Positions 41,061 through 48,708 of a stretch of DNA of 64,000 nt are shown here, one piece after another. Position 1 is the first letter of the stretch; the number at the start of each line of letters is the position of its first letter. Below the pieces are notes generated by a model, which had not been told where the DNA came from, made no database searches, and worked only from the letters and a program-made list of their open reading frames with translations. Origin of the DNA: Embleya sp049739465 (GTDB lineage: Bacteria > Actinomycetota > Actinomycetes > Streptomycetales > Streptomycetaceae); assembly GCF_049739465.1 (NCBI RefSeq), contig NZ_JBMHHY010000023.1, forward strand, positions 62,001 to 126,000. Reading direction: 5' to 3'. A program made the position numbers and the translations under genes.

Positions 41061-41978
41061 TCAGTCCCGGGCGACGAACGTGCGGGCCGCCTTGTCGTGC
41101 AGGCCCTGTCGCCACGGGCGGTCGAACAGCCCCCACAACGCGCCGAACAGGCCCACCACGAACACGCCCGGGACGTACAACACCAGCCACCGCCGCACCG
41201 ATTGCCACAGCGTGGGCGTGTCGTGGCTGTCCAGGTCCGCGACCCGCAGGCCGAACAGGGTCTTCCCGAGCGAGCGGCCCCACTTCCAGGTGGGCAGCGC
41301 CTCGTAGAGCAGCGCCGCCGCGAGCACGGTGCCGAGCACCGCCGCGAGCGCCGTGCCGGTGGTGCCGTCGATCAGCCAGACGGTGGTGTCGCGACCCTCG
41401 TAGCGGGCCCGGTCCACCTTGTCCCGGATGTGGTCGACCGCCTTCGGGAGGAGCGGGATGCCGACCGCGATACCGGCCGCCAGCGGGATCAGCGCGTCCG
41501 CGACCCGGGCGAGCAGCCGCCGGCCCAGGTGCGCGGGCCGCCGCTCGTTGCTGCCGAACAGGTCGGCCTGGACCGGCCGCCACGGCCCCGCCGCGTCGCC
41601 CGGCGGCGTCGCATCGCGCGGTGGCGCGCCGGTGGGCGCGGTCGGCCCGGAGCGGGCCGCACTCGGCTCGGCGGGGCCGGCCCCGGGCCCCGGCGTCGTG
41701 GTCGGCGGCGCGTACATCCCCGTCGAGGACATGTCGTACAGCCCGCCGGTGCGCGCGGCCAACACCTCGCCCTGGATCACCCGGCCGCCCTGCTCGATCG
41801 CCTCGGGGCCGGCCGGCGGCCCGGACTGGGCGGGCTGATCGGGCTGTTCGCCCGCCGGCCGGCCCGGCTCCTCGGCCGGCCGGCTGCTGTCCGGCACCCA
41901 GGCACCACCGTCCCAATAGCGGATGTGGCCGGTGATCTCCGGGTCCGGGTACCAACCCGGTGCGGGCGCAGAGGACAT
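41061..41978 (-). CDS. DUF2510/RDD-domain membrane protein
   Basis: The 305-residue protein begins with DUF2510 (APGWYPDPEITGHIRYWDGG), continues through a Pro/Ala-rich linker, and ends in an RDD domain: RRLLARVADALIPLAAGIAV, WKWGRSLGKTLFGLRVADLD and DRPWRQGLHDKAARTFVARD. Both RDD genes here end in nearly the same words (HDKAARTxVxR), so they are paralogues by old duplication. The start at 41978 is set by the DUF2510 domain. It is divergent from clpS. Confidence 0.88.
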   Translation of the reverse strand: MSSAPAPGWYPDPEITGHIRYWDGGAWVPDSSRPAEEPGRPAGEQPDQPAQSGPPAGPEAIEQGGRVIQGEVLAARTGGLYDMSSTGMYAPPTTTPGPGAGPAEPSAARSGPTAPTGAPPRDATPPGDAAGPWRPVQADLFGSNERRPAHLGRRLLARVADALIPLAAGIAVGIPLLPKAVDHIRDKVDRARYEGRDTTVWLIDGTTGTALAAVLGTVLAAALLYEALPTWKWGRSLGKTLFGLRVADLDSHDTPTLWQSVRRWLVLYVPGVFVVGLFGALWGLFDRPWRQGLHDKAARTFVARD

Positions 41979-42093
41979 GCGCCGGATTTTGCCGTACCCG
42001 AGGGGGCACGGGTACACCCCGGGTCGCGACCGACCCCGATCCCCCCGTCGAGCCGGTTCGCTCGGGCCCTGGCCGGATGGCAGCATGGGACCC

Positions 42094-42384
42094 ATGAGTG
42101 TCGCTCCCATCGAGGTCGAGAAGCACAAGCCGGACGAGGACGTCCGGGCGGAGACCCCATGGGTGTGCATCGTCTGGAACGACCCGATCAATCTGATGTC
42201 GTACGTCACCTACGTCTTCCAGTCCTACTTCGGCTATCCGAAGAAGAAGGCCGAGAAGCTCATGCACGACGTGCACAACAAGGGTCGGGCCGTGGTTTCG
42301 GCGGGGACGCGCGAGGAGATGGAGCGCGACACCACCGCGATGCACGGGTTCGGGCTGTGGGCGACCATCCAGCACGACAAGTGA
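42094..42384 (+). CDS. clpS: ATP-dependent Clp protease adaptor ClpS
   Basis: The 96-residue protein matches ClpS: WVCIVWNDPINLMSYVTYVF contains the N-degron-binding DPIN and the Clp-contacting helix, followed by AEKLMHDVHNKGRAVVSAGT. It hands substrates with bulky N-terminal residues to ClpAP/ClpCP. ATG at 42094 is used; an in-frame ATG at 42085 would add three residues. CAGCAT at 42081-42086 may be its -10 box. It is the first gene of the conserved clpS-DUF2017 pair. Confidence 0.95.
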   Translation: MSVAPIEVEKHKPDEDVRAETPWVCIVWNDPINLMSYVTYVFQSYFGYPKKKAEKLMHDVHNKGRAVVSAGTREEMERDTTAMHGFGLWATIQHDK

Positions 42385-42457
42385 CACCTGCTCGGTTCGC
42401 TCGGCCGGGCCGGTCCTGCCGGTCCACGCCCCACCTTCCCCGGGAGTTGCACAGCCT

Positions 42458-43057
42458 GTGAACGGCCTCTTCATGCGCGGACGCTCGGGTCGACCCGAGA
42501 TCGTCCTGGAGGACATGCACGTACGAGTGCTGGCCGATCTGTGCGGTCAACTGGTCGAGATGGTCTCGCCGGACGACGAGGAGACCGACCCGCTGGCCGC
42601 CGAGCTGGGGCTGACCGGGCTCGGCTCGGCCGACGCGCCGAGCACCCCGGACGATCCCGCGTTGGCCCGGCTGCTCCCGGACGCCTACGCCGACGACGCC
42701 GAGGCGGCGGCCGAGTTCCGCCGGTACACCGAGACCGACCTGCGGCTGCGCAAGCGGGACAACGCCCGGATCGTGCTCGCCGATCTGGCCGACCTGGTCG
42801 ACCTGACCGAACCGCCCGACGCCGAGGAGTTGCGCGCCCGAGGCGGCGAGCACCGGGTGGTCCTGGACGAGGCGGGCGTGCAGGCGTGGCTGGGCACGCT
42901 CAACGATCTGCGGTTGGTGATCGGGACGCGGCTCGAAGTCACCGAGGACATGGAGGAGTTCGAGGCCAAGCTGGCCGAGGACGATCCGCGGCGGTGGTTG
43001 TTCGCGGTCTTCCACTGGCTGGGCGGTCTGCAGGACTCGTTGCTCGGGGCGTTGTAG
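42458..43057 (+). CDS. DUF2017 family protein
   Basis: The 199-residue acidic protein follows clpS by 73 bp, as in Mycobacterium and Streptomyces. Typical stretches are MHVRVLADLCGQLVEMVSP at the N-terminus, LRLRKRDNARIVLADLADL in the middle and WLFAVFHWLGGLQDSLLGAL at the end. The function is unknown; conserved linkage suggests a role with ClpS or Clp proteolysis. Confidence 0.93.
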   Translation: MNGLFMRGRSGRPEIVLEDMHVRVLADLCGQLVEMVSPDDEETDPLAAELGLTGLGSADAPSTPDDPALARLLPDAYADDAEAAAEFRRYTETDLRLRKRDNARIVLADLADLVDLTEPPDAEELRARGGEHRVVLDEAGVQAWLGTLNDLRLVIGTRLEVTEDMEEFEAKLAEDDPRRWLFAVFHWLGGLQDSLLGAL

Positions 43058-43163
43058 GCGTCGGGTTCACCGGGTATTTCGGACACGCCGGAAGATCGGG
43101 AATCCGCGTTTCCGCACTCGTTCGTTGGTAATACGGCCTCCGTACCGACGAAGGGGAGCGCAC

Positions 43164-44573
43164 ATGACGGACACCTCAGCCGGGTCCGCCGCCGAGGCGG
43201 GCAAGCCGAGTGTCGATGCCGAGGGGTACGAGCGGGGGCTGAACGGCCGGCAGATCCAGATGATCGCGATCGGCGGCGCGATCGGCACCGGGTTGTTCCT
43301 CGGCGCGGGCGGCGCGATCGAGAAGGCCGGGCCGTCGTTGATCGCCGCGTACGCGGTGGCGGGCGTACTGATCTTCTTCGTGATGCGCGCGCTGGGCGAG
43401 CTGCTGATGTATCGGCCGGTGGCGGGCAGTTTCGCGGAATACGCCCGGGAGTTCTTCGGGCCGTTCGCGGGGTTCGTGACCGGCTGGACGTATTGGGTGA
43501 TGTGGGTGGTTACCGGGATGGCGGAGATCACCGCGGCGGGGGTCTACGTCCAGTACTGGTGGCCGTCCGTCCCCCAGTGGGTGACCGCGCTGGTCGTGTT
43601 GATCGTGCTGTTCGCGGCCAATCTGATCTCGGTGAAGTTGTTCGGCGAATTCGAGTTCTGGTTCTCGATGATCAAGGTGACCGCGATCATCGGGATGATC
43701 CTGGTCGGCATCGGGGTGCTGATCTTCGGCTTCGGCAAGGCCGGTGACCAGGCGTCGGTCTCGCACATCTGGTCGGACGGCGGGTTCGCGCCCAACGGGG
43801 TGGGCCAGACGCTGCTGGTGCTGCAGATCGTGATGTTCGCGTTCCTGGGCGTCGAGCTGGTCGGGGTCACCGCGGGCGAGGCCCAACAACCGGAGAAGGT
43901 GTTGCCGCGCGCGATCAACACCATTCCGTTCCGGATCGGGCTGTTCTACATCGGCGCGTTGATCATCATCCTGTCGCTCGCGCCGTGGACCGATTTCCAC
44001 GCCCATCAGAGCCCGTTCGTACTGGTCTTCGACCGGGTGGGCATCCCGGCCGCGGCGGCGATCATCAACTTCGTGGTGCTGACCGCCGCGTTGTCCTCGT
44101 GCAATTCGGGGTTGTACTCGACCGGCCGGATGTTGCGCACGCTCGCCGTCGAGGGCCAGGCGCCGCCGCAGGTGAGCCGACTCAGCTCGCATCGGGTGCC
44201 GGCCATGGCGATCACCGTGTCGGCGATCGTGATGGGCTTCGGGGTGCTGGTCAACGCGTTGGTCCCGGACAAGGCGTTCATGTACATCACGTCGGTGGCC
44301 ACCGTGGGCGCGCTGTGGACGTGGGGGATGATCGTCGCCTGCCAGATGCGCTATCGGCGCGCGGTGGACCGAGGGCGGCTGGCCGGGCACGGCTTTCGGA
44401 TGCCGGGGGCGCCGTACACCGGGTGGGCGGTGTTGGCCTTCCTGGCGATGGTGACGGTGCTGCTCGGGTTCTCCGCGGACACCAGGATCGCGCTGTACGT
44501 GGTGCCGATCTGGGTGGGCTTCCTGGTGGTGGCGTATCTGCCGATGCGGCGGCGGCAGGTGGTCGGGGGGTGA
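43164..44573 (+). CDS. amino acid permease (AAT/APC family)
   Basis: The 469-residue protein has 12 predicted transmembrane helices and the APC-family opening LNGRQIQMIAIGGAIGTGLF, with SFAEYAREFFGPFAGFVTGW and WTYWVMWVVTGMAEITAAGV further on. It should import amino acids with protons. Members close to AnsP, GabP and ProY share this pattern, so the substrate is not specified. ATG at 43164 follows AAGGGGAG; a GTG at 43125 is in frame but has no ribosome site. Confidence 0.93.
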   Translation: MTDTSAGSAAEAGKPSVDAEGYERGLNGRQIQMIAIGGAIGTGLFLGAGGAIEKAGPSLIAAYAVAGVLIFFVMRALGELLMYRPVAGSFAEYAREFFGPFAGFVTGWTYWVMWVVTGMAEITAAGVYVQYWWPSVPQWVTALVVLIVLFAANLISVKLFGEFEFWFSMIKVTAIIGMILVGIGVLIFGFGKAGDQASVSHIWSDGGFAPNGVGQTLLVLQIVMFAFLGVELVGVTAGEAQQPEKVLPRAINTIPFRIGLFYIGALIIILSLAPWTDFHAHQSPFVLVFDRVGIPAAAAIINFVVLTAALSSCNSGLYSTGRMLRTLAVEGQAPPQVSRLSSHRVPAMAITVSAIVMGFGVLVNALVPDKAFMYITSVATVGALWTWGMIVACQMRYRRAVDRGRLAGHGFRMPGAPYTGWAVLAFLAMVTVLLGFSADTRIALYVVPIWVGFLVVAYLPMRRRQVVGG

Positions 44574-44623
44574 GCGTGGGGGGTGAGTGGGCGATGCCCG
44601 GCCGGTCGATCGATGGTGCTCAG

Positions 44624-44629
44624 TACGCT
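44624..44629 (+). promoter_or_regulatory. -10 box for leaderless JAMM protease gene
   Basis: TACGCT lies 12 bases before ATG at 44636; the six bases between are CGGGGG. The G-run could in principle serve as a weak ribosome site but is too close to the start, so leaderless translation is favoured. Confidence 0.5.
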
Positions 44630-44635
44630 CGGGGG

Positions 44636-45049
44636 ATGCTTACCATCACCGCAGAGCTGCGCGATCGGATCGTTGCCCACGCCCGTGCCGACCACCCCGA
44701 CGAGGCGTGCGGCGTCGTGGCCGGGCCGGCGGGGACCGATCGGCCCGAGCGGTTCATCCCGATGTTGAACGCCGCGCGGTCGCCCACGTTCTACGAGTTC
44801 GACTCGGCCGACCTGTTCAAGCTCTACCGCGAGATGGACGACCGGGACGAGGAGCCGGTGATCGTCTACCACTCGCACACCGCGACCGAGGCGTACCCGT
44901 CGCGCACGGACGTGTCGTACGCGTCCGAGCCCAACGCGCACTACGTGCTCGTGTCGACGCGGGACGAGCAGACCTACGAGTTCCGGTCGTACCGGATCGT
45001 CGACGGGGTGATCACCGAGGAGGAGGTCGACGTCGTGGACGCCTACTGA
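44636..45049 (+). CDS. mec: Mec-like M67 JAMM metalloprotease
   Basis: The 137-residue protein is a minimal JAMM/MPN+ domain. EACGVVAG carries the catalytic Glu, and HSHTATEAYPSRTD fits the zinc motif H-x-H-x7-S-x2-D exactly. In M. tuberculosis Mec+ releases cysteine from the CysO-cysteine adduct made by CysM. The next genes here encode the CysO-like carrier and CysM, so the same pathway is expected. It may also trim the carrier's C-terminus (see findings). Confidence 0.93.
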   Translation: MLTITAELRDRIVAHARADHPDEACGVVAGPAGTDRPERFIPMLNAARSPTFYEFDSADLFKLYREMDDRDEEPVIVYHSHTATEAYPSRTDVSYASEPNAHYVLVSTRDEQTYEFRSYRIVDGVITEEEVDVVDAY

Positions 45050-45192
45050 CGAGGGCGCGCCGGCCGATCGGGGCGACGGCTTTTTGCGGATATGCCTGAT
45101 CCGGTGGGCGGATTCGGACTTCGCCGTCTCACCTGTCGATACGGGGTGTTCCGACACGTGAGATCACATCGGAGAGCCGGAGCAGGAATGGC

Positions 45193-45198
45193 TAGCAT
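45193..45198 (+). promoter_or_regulatory. -10 box for the leader peptide/cysO operon
   Basis: TAGCAT lies 12 bases before the ATG of the leader peptide at 45205. The transcript would start on the ATG and run through the carrier and cysM genes. Confidence 0.5.
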
Positions 45199-45204
45199 GA
45201 CCAT

Positions 45205-45336
45205 ATGCGTTATGCGGGCGTGAATACGACGGAAGCGGCCCCGGGCGGTGCCCCGGGCGCGTATCTCGTCGCACGCCTGCACGTCGATCTGTGCCGACTC
45301 TCCAGCGCCCTCTGTCGCGCTGCGCGCGTGGGCTGA
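45205..45336 (+). CDS. cysteine-containing leader peptide upstream of cysO-cysM
   Basis: A 43-codon frame opens at ATG 45205 and closes at TGA 45334-45336. It ends with ARLHVDLCRLSSALCRAARV, the conserved motif of putative actinobacterial leader peptides (HVDL-x-R-x-x-SAxC) found before sulfur-metabolism genes. Two Cys codons (TGC and TGT) close to the end allow ribosome stalling when cysteine is short. The 178-base gap to the carrier ATG (45515) would hold the attenuator; CCTCG-A-CGAGG near 45434 is one short palindrome in it. The role is inferred from the motif and position. Confidence 0.75.
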   Translation: MRYAGVNTTEAAPGGAPGAYLVARLHVDLCRLSSALCRAARVG

Positions 45337-45514
45337 TCCCGCTTTCCGCACCCGGATCGGCCCACCAGGCACCCCAGGCAGCAGGCACGTCCCGCAGCAC
45401 CGGCGCACGCGAACGACCCCCGCCCCATGGCCCCGTCCTCGACGAGGTGTTCAGGGTGCGGCCCGCGACCGGACTGCGTTCTCTCCGTTCGCGTCAAACC
45501 AGAGGAGCGCATCC

Positions 45515-45796
45515 ATGGCCATCGAGGTCCGCATCCCGACCATCCTTCGCACCTACACCGACGGCGCCAAGGCCGTACCCGGCACCGGCGAGACGCTCGC
45601 CGACCTGCTGGTCGACCTGGAGGTCCGGCACCCGGGTGTGCGTGCTCGCCTGGTGGAGGAGAACGGCGAGCTGCGCCGCTTCGTCAATGTGTATCTGAAC
45701 GACGAGGACGTCCGATTCACCGGCGGCCTCACCACCAAGCTGGACGACGGCGACACGGTCACCATCCTTCCGGCCGTCGCCGGCGGCTCGATCTGA
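45515..45796 (+). CDS. cysO: MoaD/ThiS-family sulfur carrier, CysO-like
   Basis: The 93-residue ubiquitin-fold protein (MAIEVRIPTILRTYTDGAKA, LVDLEVRHPGVRARLVEENG, DGDTVTILPAVAGG) follows AGAGGAG. In M. tuberculosis CysO carries a C-terminal thiocarboxylate that CysM uses to make cysteine. The C-terminal Gly-Gly is followed here by Ser-Ile, so two residues must be removed before activation. The stop codon overlaps the cysM start (TGATG), so both are translated together. Confidence 0.92.
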   Translation: MAIEVRIPTILRTYTDGAKAVPGTGETLADLLVDLEVRHPGVRARLVEENGELRRFVNVYLNDEDVRFTGGLTTKLDDGDTVTILPAVAGGSI

Positions 45797-46746
45797 TGCG
45801 GTACGAATCGTTGCTCGACTCGGTCGGCCGTACTCCGCTGGTCGGCCTGCCGAATCTGTCGCCGTCGTCGACGGTGCGGGTGTGGGCCAAGCTGGAGGAC
45901 CGCAATCCGACCGGCTCGATCAAGGACCGTCCCGCCCTGCACATGATCGAGGCGGCCGAGCGGGACGGGCTGCTCACGCCGGGCTGCACGATCCTGGAGC
46001 CGACCTCGGGCAACACCGGCATCGCGCTGGCGATGGCGGCCAAGCTCAAGGGCTACCGAATCGTCTGCGTGATGCCGGAGAACACCTCCGAGGAGCGCCG
46101 CGAGCTGCTGCGCATGTGGGGTGCGCGGATCATCGCCTCGCCGGCGGCGGGCGGGTCCAATACCGCGGTACGGGTGGCCAAGGAGCTGGCGGCGGAGCAT
46201 CCGGACTGGGTGATGTTGTACCAGTACGGCAACCCGGCCAATCCGGACGCGCACTACGCGACGACCGGGCCCGAGCTGCTGGAGGACCTGCCGACGATCA
46301 CGCACTTCGTGGCCGGCCTGGGGACGACCGGGACGCTGATGGGCGTCGGGCGGTATCTGCGGGAGAAGGTGCCGGGGGTCACCATCGTTGCCGCCGAACC
46401 CCGCTACGACGACGTGGTGTACGGGCTGCGGAACCTGGACGAGGGCTTCGTGCCGGAGCTGTATGACGCCGACGTGCTGACCACGCGGTACTCGGTGGGC
46501 TCGGCCGACGCGGTTCGGCGTACGCGCGAACTCCTGGAGCAGGAGGGCATCTTCGCGGGGATCTCGACCGGCGCGGTGCTGCACGCGGCGCTCGGCATCG
46601 CGCGCAAGGCGGTGAAGGCGGGGGAGTCGGCCGACATCGCGTTCGTGATCGCGGACGCGGGGTGGAAGTACCTGTCGACCGGGATCTACACCGCGGAGAG
46701 CACGGAGGCCGCGGTGGAGGGGCTGCACGGGCAGCTCTGGGCCTGA
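45796..46746 (+). CDS. cysM: O-phosphoserine/CysO-dependent cysteine synthase
   Basis: The 316-residue PLP enzyme has the Lys in NPTGSIKDRPALHMIE, substrate loop EPTSGNTGIALAMAAKLKGY and phosphate-binding GLGTTGTLMGVGRYL. CysM of actinobacteria takes O-phosphoserine and sulfide from CysO thiocarboxylate. The operon order JAMM protease, carrier, cysM supports that assignment over the O-acetylserine type. It is followed by a clear terminator. Confidence 0.94.
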   Translation: MRYESLLDSVGRTPLVGLPNLSPSSTVRVWAKLEDRNPTGSIKDRPALHMIEAAERDGLLTPGCTILEPTSGNTGIALAMAAKLKGYRIVCVMPENTSEERRELLRMWGARIIASPAAGGSNTAVRVAKELAAEHPDWVMLYQYGNPANPDAHYATTGPELLEDLPTITHFVAGLGTTGTLMGVGRYLREKVPGVTIVAAEPRYDDVVYGLRNLDEGFVPELYDADVLTTRYSVGSADAVRRTRELLEQEGIFAGISTGAVLHAALGIARKAVKAGESADIAFVIADAGWKYLSTGIYTAESTEAAVEGLHGQLWA

Positions 46747-46797
46747 TTGGTCCGGTTGGTTTGTCGGTCGGTTGGTCGGTTGGTTGGGTTTGGGCGT

Positions 46798-46839
46798 CGC
46801 CCCCGGTTGCCATTTGGCGCCGGGGGCGATTGCTTTTTC
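46798..46839 (+). terminator. rho-independent terminator after cysM
   Basis: CGCCCCCGG (46798-46806) pairs perfectly with CCGGGGGCG (46820-46828) across a 13-base loop and is followed by ATTGCTTTTTC, giving a U-rich tail. It separates cysM from the convergent TetR gene. A GGTTGGT-type repeat precedes it at 46753-46792. Confidence 0.85.
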
Positions 46840-46852
46840 GGGTCGGTTGTCG

Positions 46853-47470
46853 TCACCGGCCGGGGGCGTTGAGCAGGGCGTCGGTCAGGGTGCGTAGGGC
46901 GGTGGCCACGCGTGCGGTCTCGCCCTGTTCGAAGAGGAGCAGGATCGACTGGCTCTGGAGGGTGGCGAGGAGTAGGTGGGCCTGGAGTTCGGCGTCCAGG
47001 TCGGGGCGGCGCTCGGTGAGCAGGGCGGTGACGTGGCCGTGCCAGAAGCCGTAGACGGGGTGGGCGGTTCGCGGGTCCTCGGTGGACCGCGGTGTGGTCG
47101 CGGTGCTCGTGGCGTGGCCGAGGGCGGCCAGTAGGCCCTTGTTGCGGGCGACCACGTCGACGACGGCGTCCAGGAACGCGAGCAGTCGTTCGTCCGGTGG
47201 GGCGCCGGGGCCCAGGGGCGGCGGGCCGGACTCGACGGCCTCGGCCAGGGCCAGGGCACGATCCGTCATCAGGGCGACCATCAGGCCCATCCGGTTGCCG
47301 AAGCGATGGAACACCGTGCCCTTGCCGACGCCTGCCGCCGCGGCGACCTGTTCCATCGAGATCTGCTCGGGGCGGTGGTGGGCCAGGAGTTCCTCGGTGG
47401 CGCGCAGGATCGCGCGTCGGTTGCGGGCGGCGTCGGCGCGTTCGGGGCGTTCGGGGCGGGGGGCTGTCAT
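46853..47470 (-). CDS. TetR-family regulator of the adjacent oxidoreductase
   Basis: The 205-residue protein has a TetR HTH at about 10-60 (RNRRAILRATEELLAHHRPE, then MEQVAAAAGVGKGTVFHRFG). ATG at 47470 follows AAGGAA on the minus strand. It is divergent from the quinone oxidoreductase gene, with two 19-bp operator-like sequences between (47492-47541), so it likely represses itself and that gene. Its ligand may be a quinone or other electrophile; that is inference. Confidence 0.92.
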   Translation of the reverse strand: MTAPRPERPERADAARNRRAILRATEELLAHHRPEQISMEQVAAAAGVGKGTVFHRFGNRMGLMVALMTDRALALAEAVESGPPPLGPGAPPDERLLAFLDAVVDVVARNKGLLAALGHATSTATTPRSTEDPRTAHPVYGFWHGHVTALLTERRPDLDAELQAHLLLATLQSQSILLLFEQGETARVATALRTLTDALLNAPGR

Positions 47471-47491
47471 CGCGTTCCTTGATGGTGGACA

Positions 47492-47541
47492 ACTGGACTG
47501 GCAGTCCAGTACGTTCGGATCAACTTGACCGGCGGTCCAGT
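47492..47541. promoter_or_regulatory. two tandem 19-bp TetR operators
   Basis: ACTGGACTGGCAGTCCAGT (47492-47510) is a perfect 8-3-8 palindrome. ACTTGACCGGCGGTCCAGT (47523-47541) is a second copy with three base changes. Their centres are 31 bp apart, about three helical turns, so two dimers would bind the same DNA face. Confidence 0.8.
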
Positions 47542-47591
47542 TTAGTCGCGGTCGGGTTTCAGTCATGCTCCGTGCCGGCCGGGAGGGCCTT

Positions 47592-48605
47592 ATGCGACGC
47601 GTTCGCTACCACGAATACGGCGATCCGGATGTTCTCACCTTGGAGGAGGTCGAGCGGCCCGAACCCGGGCCGGGGCAGGTGTTGATCCGAACCGAGGTGG
47701 TCGGGGCCAACTTCGTGGACACCAGGTTCCGACGCGGGCCGGTCAGTGGGCCACTCTTCCAGCGGCCGTTGCCCGGGGTGCTCACCGGGGATGTGGTCGG
47801 GCTGGTCGAGGCCGTCGGCGCGGGGGTCGAGGGGTGGCCGGTCGGGCGTCGGGTCGCGGGGTTGGCGGAGGACGCGTTCGCCGACTTCGTGCTTGCCGAT
47901 GCGGCGTGGTTGGTGGAGGTGCCGGACGGGCTCGACCTAGGTGCGGCGAGTGCGCTGCCGATGGCCGGGCCGGTGGCGCTGCGGGCCGTGCGTACCGGGC
48001 AACTGGCCGCGGGGGAGACGGTGTTGGTGCATGCGGCGGCCGGCGGGATCGGGCATCTGGCGGTGCAGTTCGCCAAGTTGCTGGGCGCCGGGACGGTGAT
48101 TGCCACGGTGGGGTCCGGGTCCGGGTCCGGGCCCGGGCCCGGGCCCGGGTCGGCGGACAAGTTCGACTTTGTCCGGGGGTGCGGGGCGGACTTCGTTGTC
48201 GACTATGGCAGGGCCGATTGGCCGGAGCGGGTGCGGGAGGTGGCGCCGCAGGGGGTGGTGGATGTGGTGCTGGACTCGGTGGGTGGCGATGTGTTGCGGC
48301 AGAGCCTCGGGCTGTTGGCGCCGTTCGGGCGGGTGGTGATGTATGGCGCGGCGACGGGGGAGCTGCTGGAAGTACCGGTGACGGAGTTGTTCGCGTTGCG
48401 GTCCGTCGGCGGGTTCTCCTTGTTGGCGTGGCGGGGGGCGCGGCCGGCGCAGGCTCGGCGGGAGATGAACGAGGTTGCGGGGTACTTGAGTTCGGGGCGG
48501 GTGCGGGTCGCGGTGCATGCCCGGTTGCCGCTCACGGAGGCGGTCGAGGCGCATCGGATACTCGACGGTCGGGCGCAGTTGGGGCGGGTGTTGCTGGAGG
48601 TGTAG
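47592..48605 (+). CDS. zinc-free quinone oxidoreductase (medium-chain reductase)
   Basis: The 337-residue protein matches QOR-type MDR enzymes: MRRVRYHEYGDPDVLTLEEV at the N-terminus, GANFVDTRFRRG, then VLVHAAAGGIGHLAVQFAKL (NADPH-binding AxxGGxG). It lacks the structural-zinc cysteines. It reduces quinones or related enones with NADPH. ATG at 47592 follows GGGAGG. Between the second Rossmann strand (VIATVG) and ADKFDFVRGCGADFVVDY it carries an insert of Gly/Ser/Pro repeats encoded by 6-bp tandem DNA (about 48114-48155). Confidence 0.92.
   Translation: MRRVRYHEYGDPDVLTLEEVERPEPGPGQVLIRTEVVGANFVDTRFRRGPVSGPLFQRPLPGVLTGDVVGLVEAVGAGVEGWPVGRRVAGLAEDAFADFVLADAAWLVEVPDGLDLGAASALPMAGPVALRAVRTGQLAAGETVLVHAAAGGIGHLAVQFAKLLGAGTVIATVGSGSGSGPGPGPGSADKFDFVRGCGADFVVDYGRADWPERVREVAPQGVVDVVLDSVGGDVLRQSLGLLAPFGRVVMYGAATGELLEVPVTELFALRSVGGFSLLAWRGARPAQARREMNEVAGYLSSGRVRVAVHARLPLTEAVEAHRILDGRAQLGRVLLEV
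48114..48155 (+). repeat. in-frame GGGTCC/GGGCCC hexamer repeats inside the oxidoreductase gene
   Basis: About six units of CCGGGT then CCGGGC are tandemly repeated within the coding sequence, encoding alternating Gly-Ser and Gly-Pro. Because the unit is six bases, gain or loss of units keeps the frame and changes only loop length. Confidence 0.75.
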
Positions 48606-48673
48606 GGGGTGCGCGGGCGGCGTGCTGCCGGAGGCGTTGGGTGGGATGTGTCGGTGGTGTACTCCGACGCTGT

Positions 48674-48701
48674 ACTTCGTGACGGACCGAAGTGGTATGA
48701 C
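48674..48701 (+). promoter_or_regulatory. palindrome and -10 box before the hypothetical gene 48709
   Basis: ACTTCG-TGACGGAC-CGAAGT (48674-48693) is a perfect inverted repeat at the -35 position. TATGAC (48696-48701) ends seven bases before ATG at 48709, so a leaderless, repressible promoter is plausible. Confidence 0.5.
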
Positions 48702-48708
48702 TTGGCGG

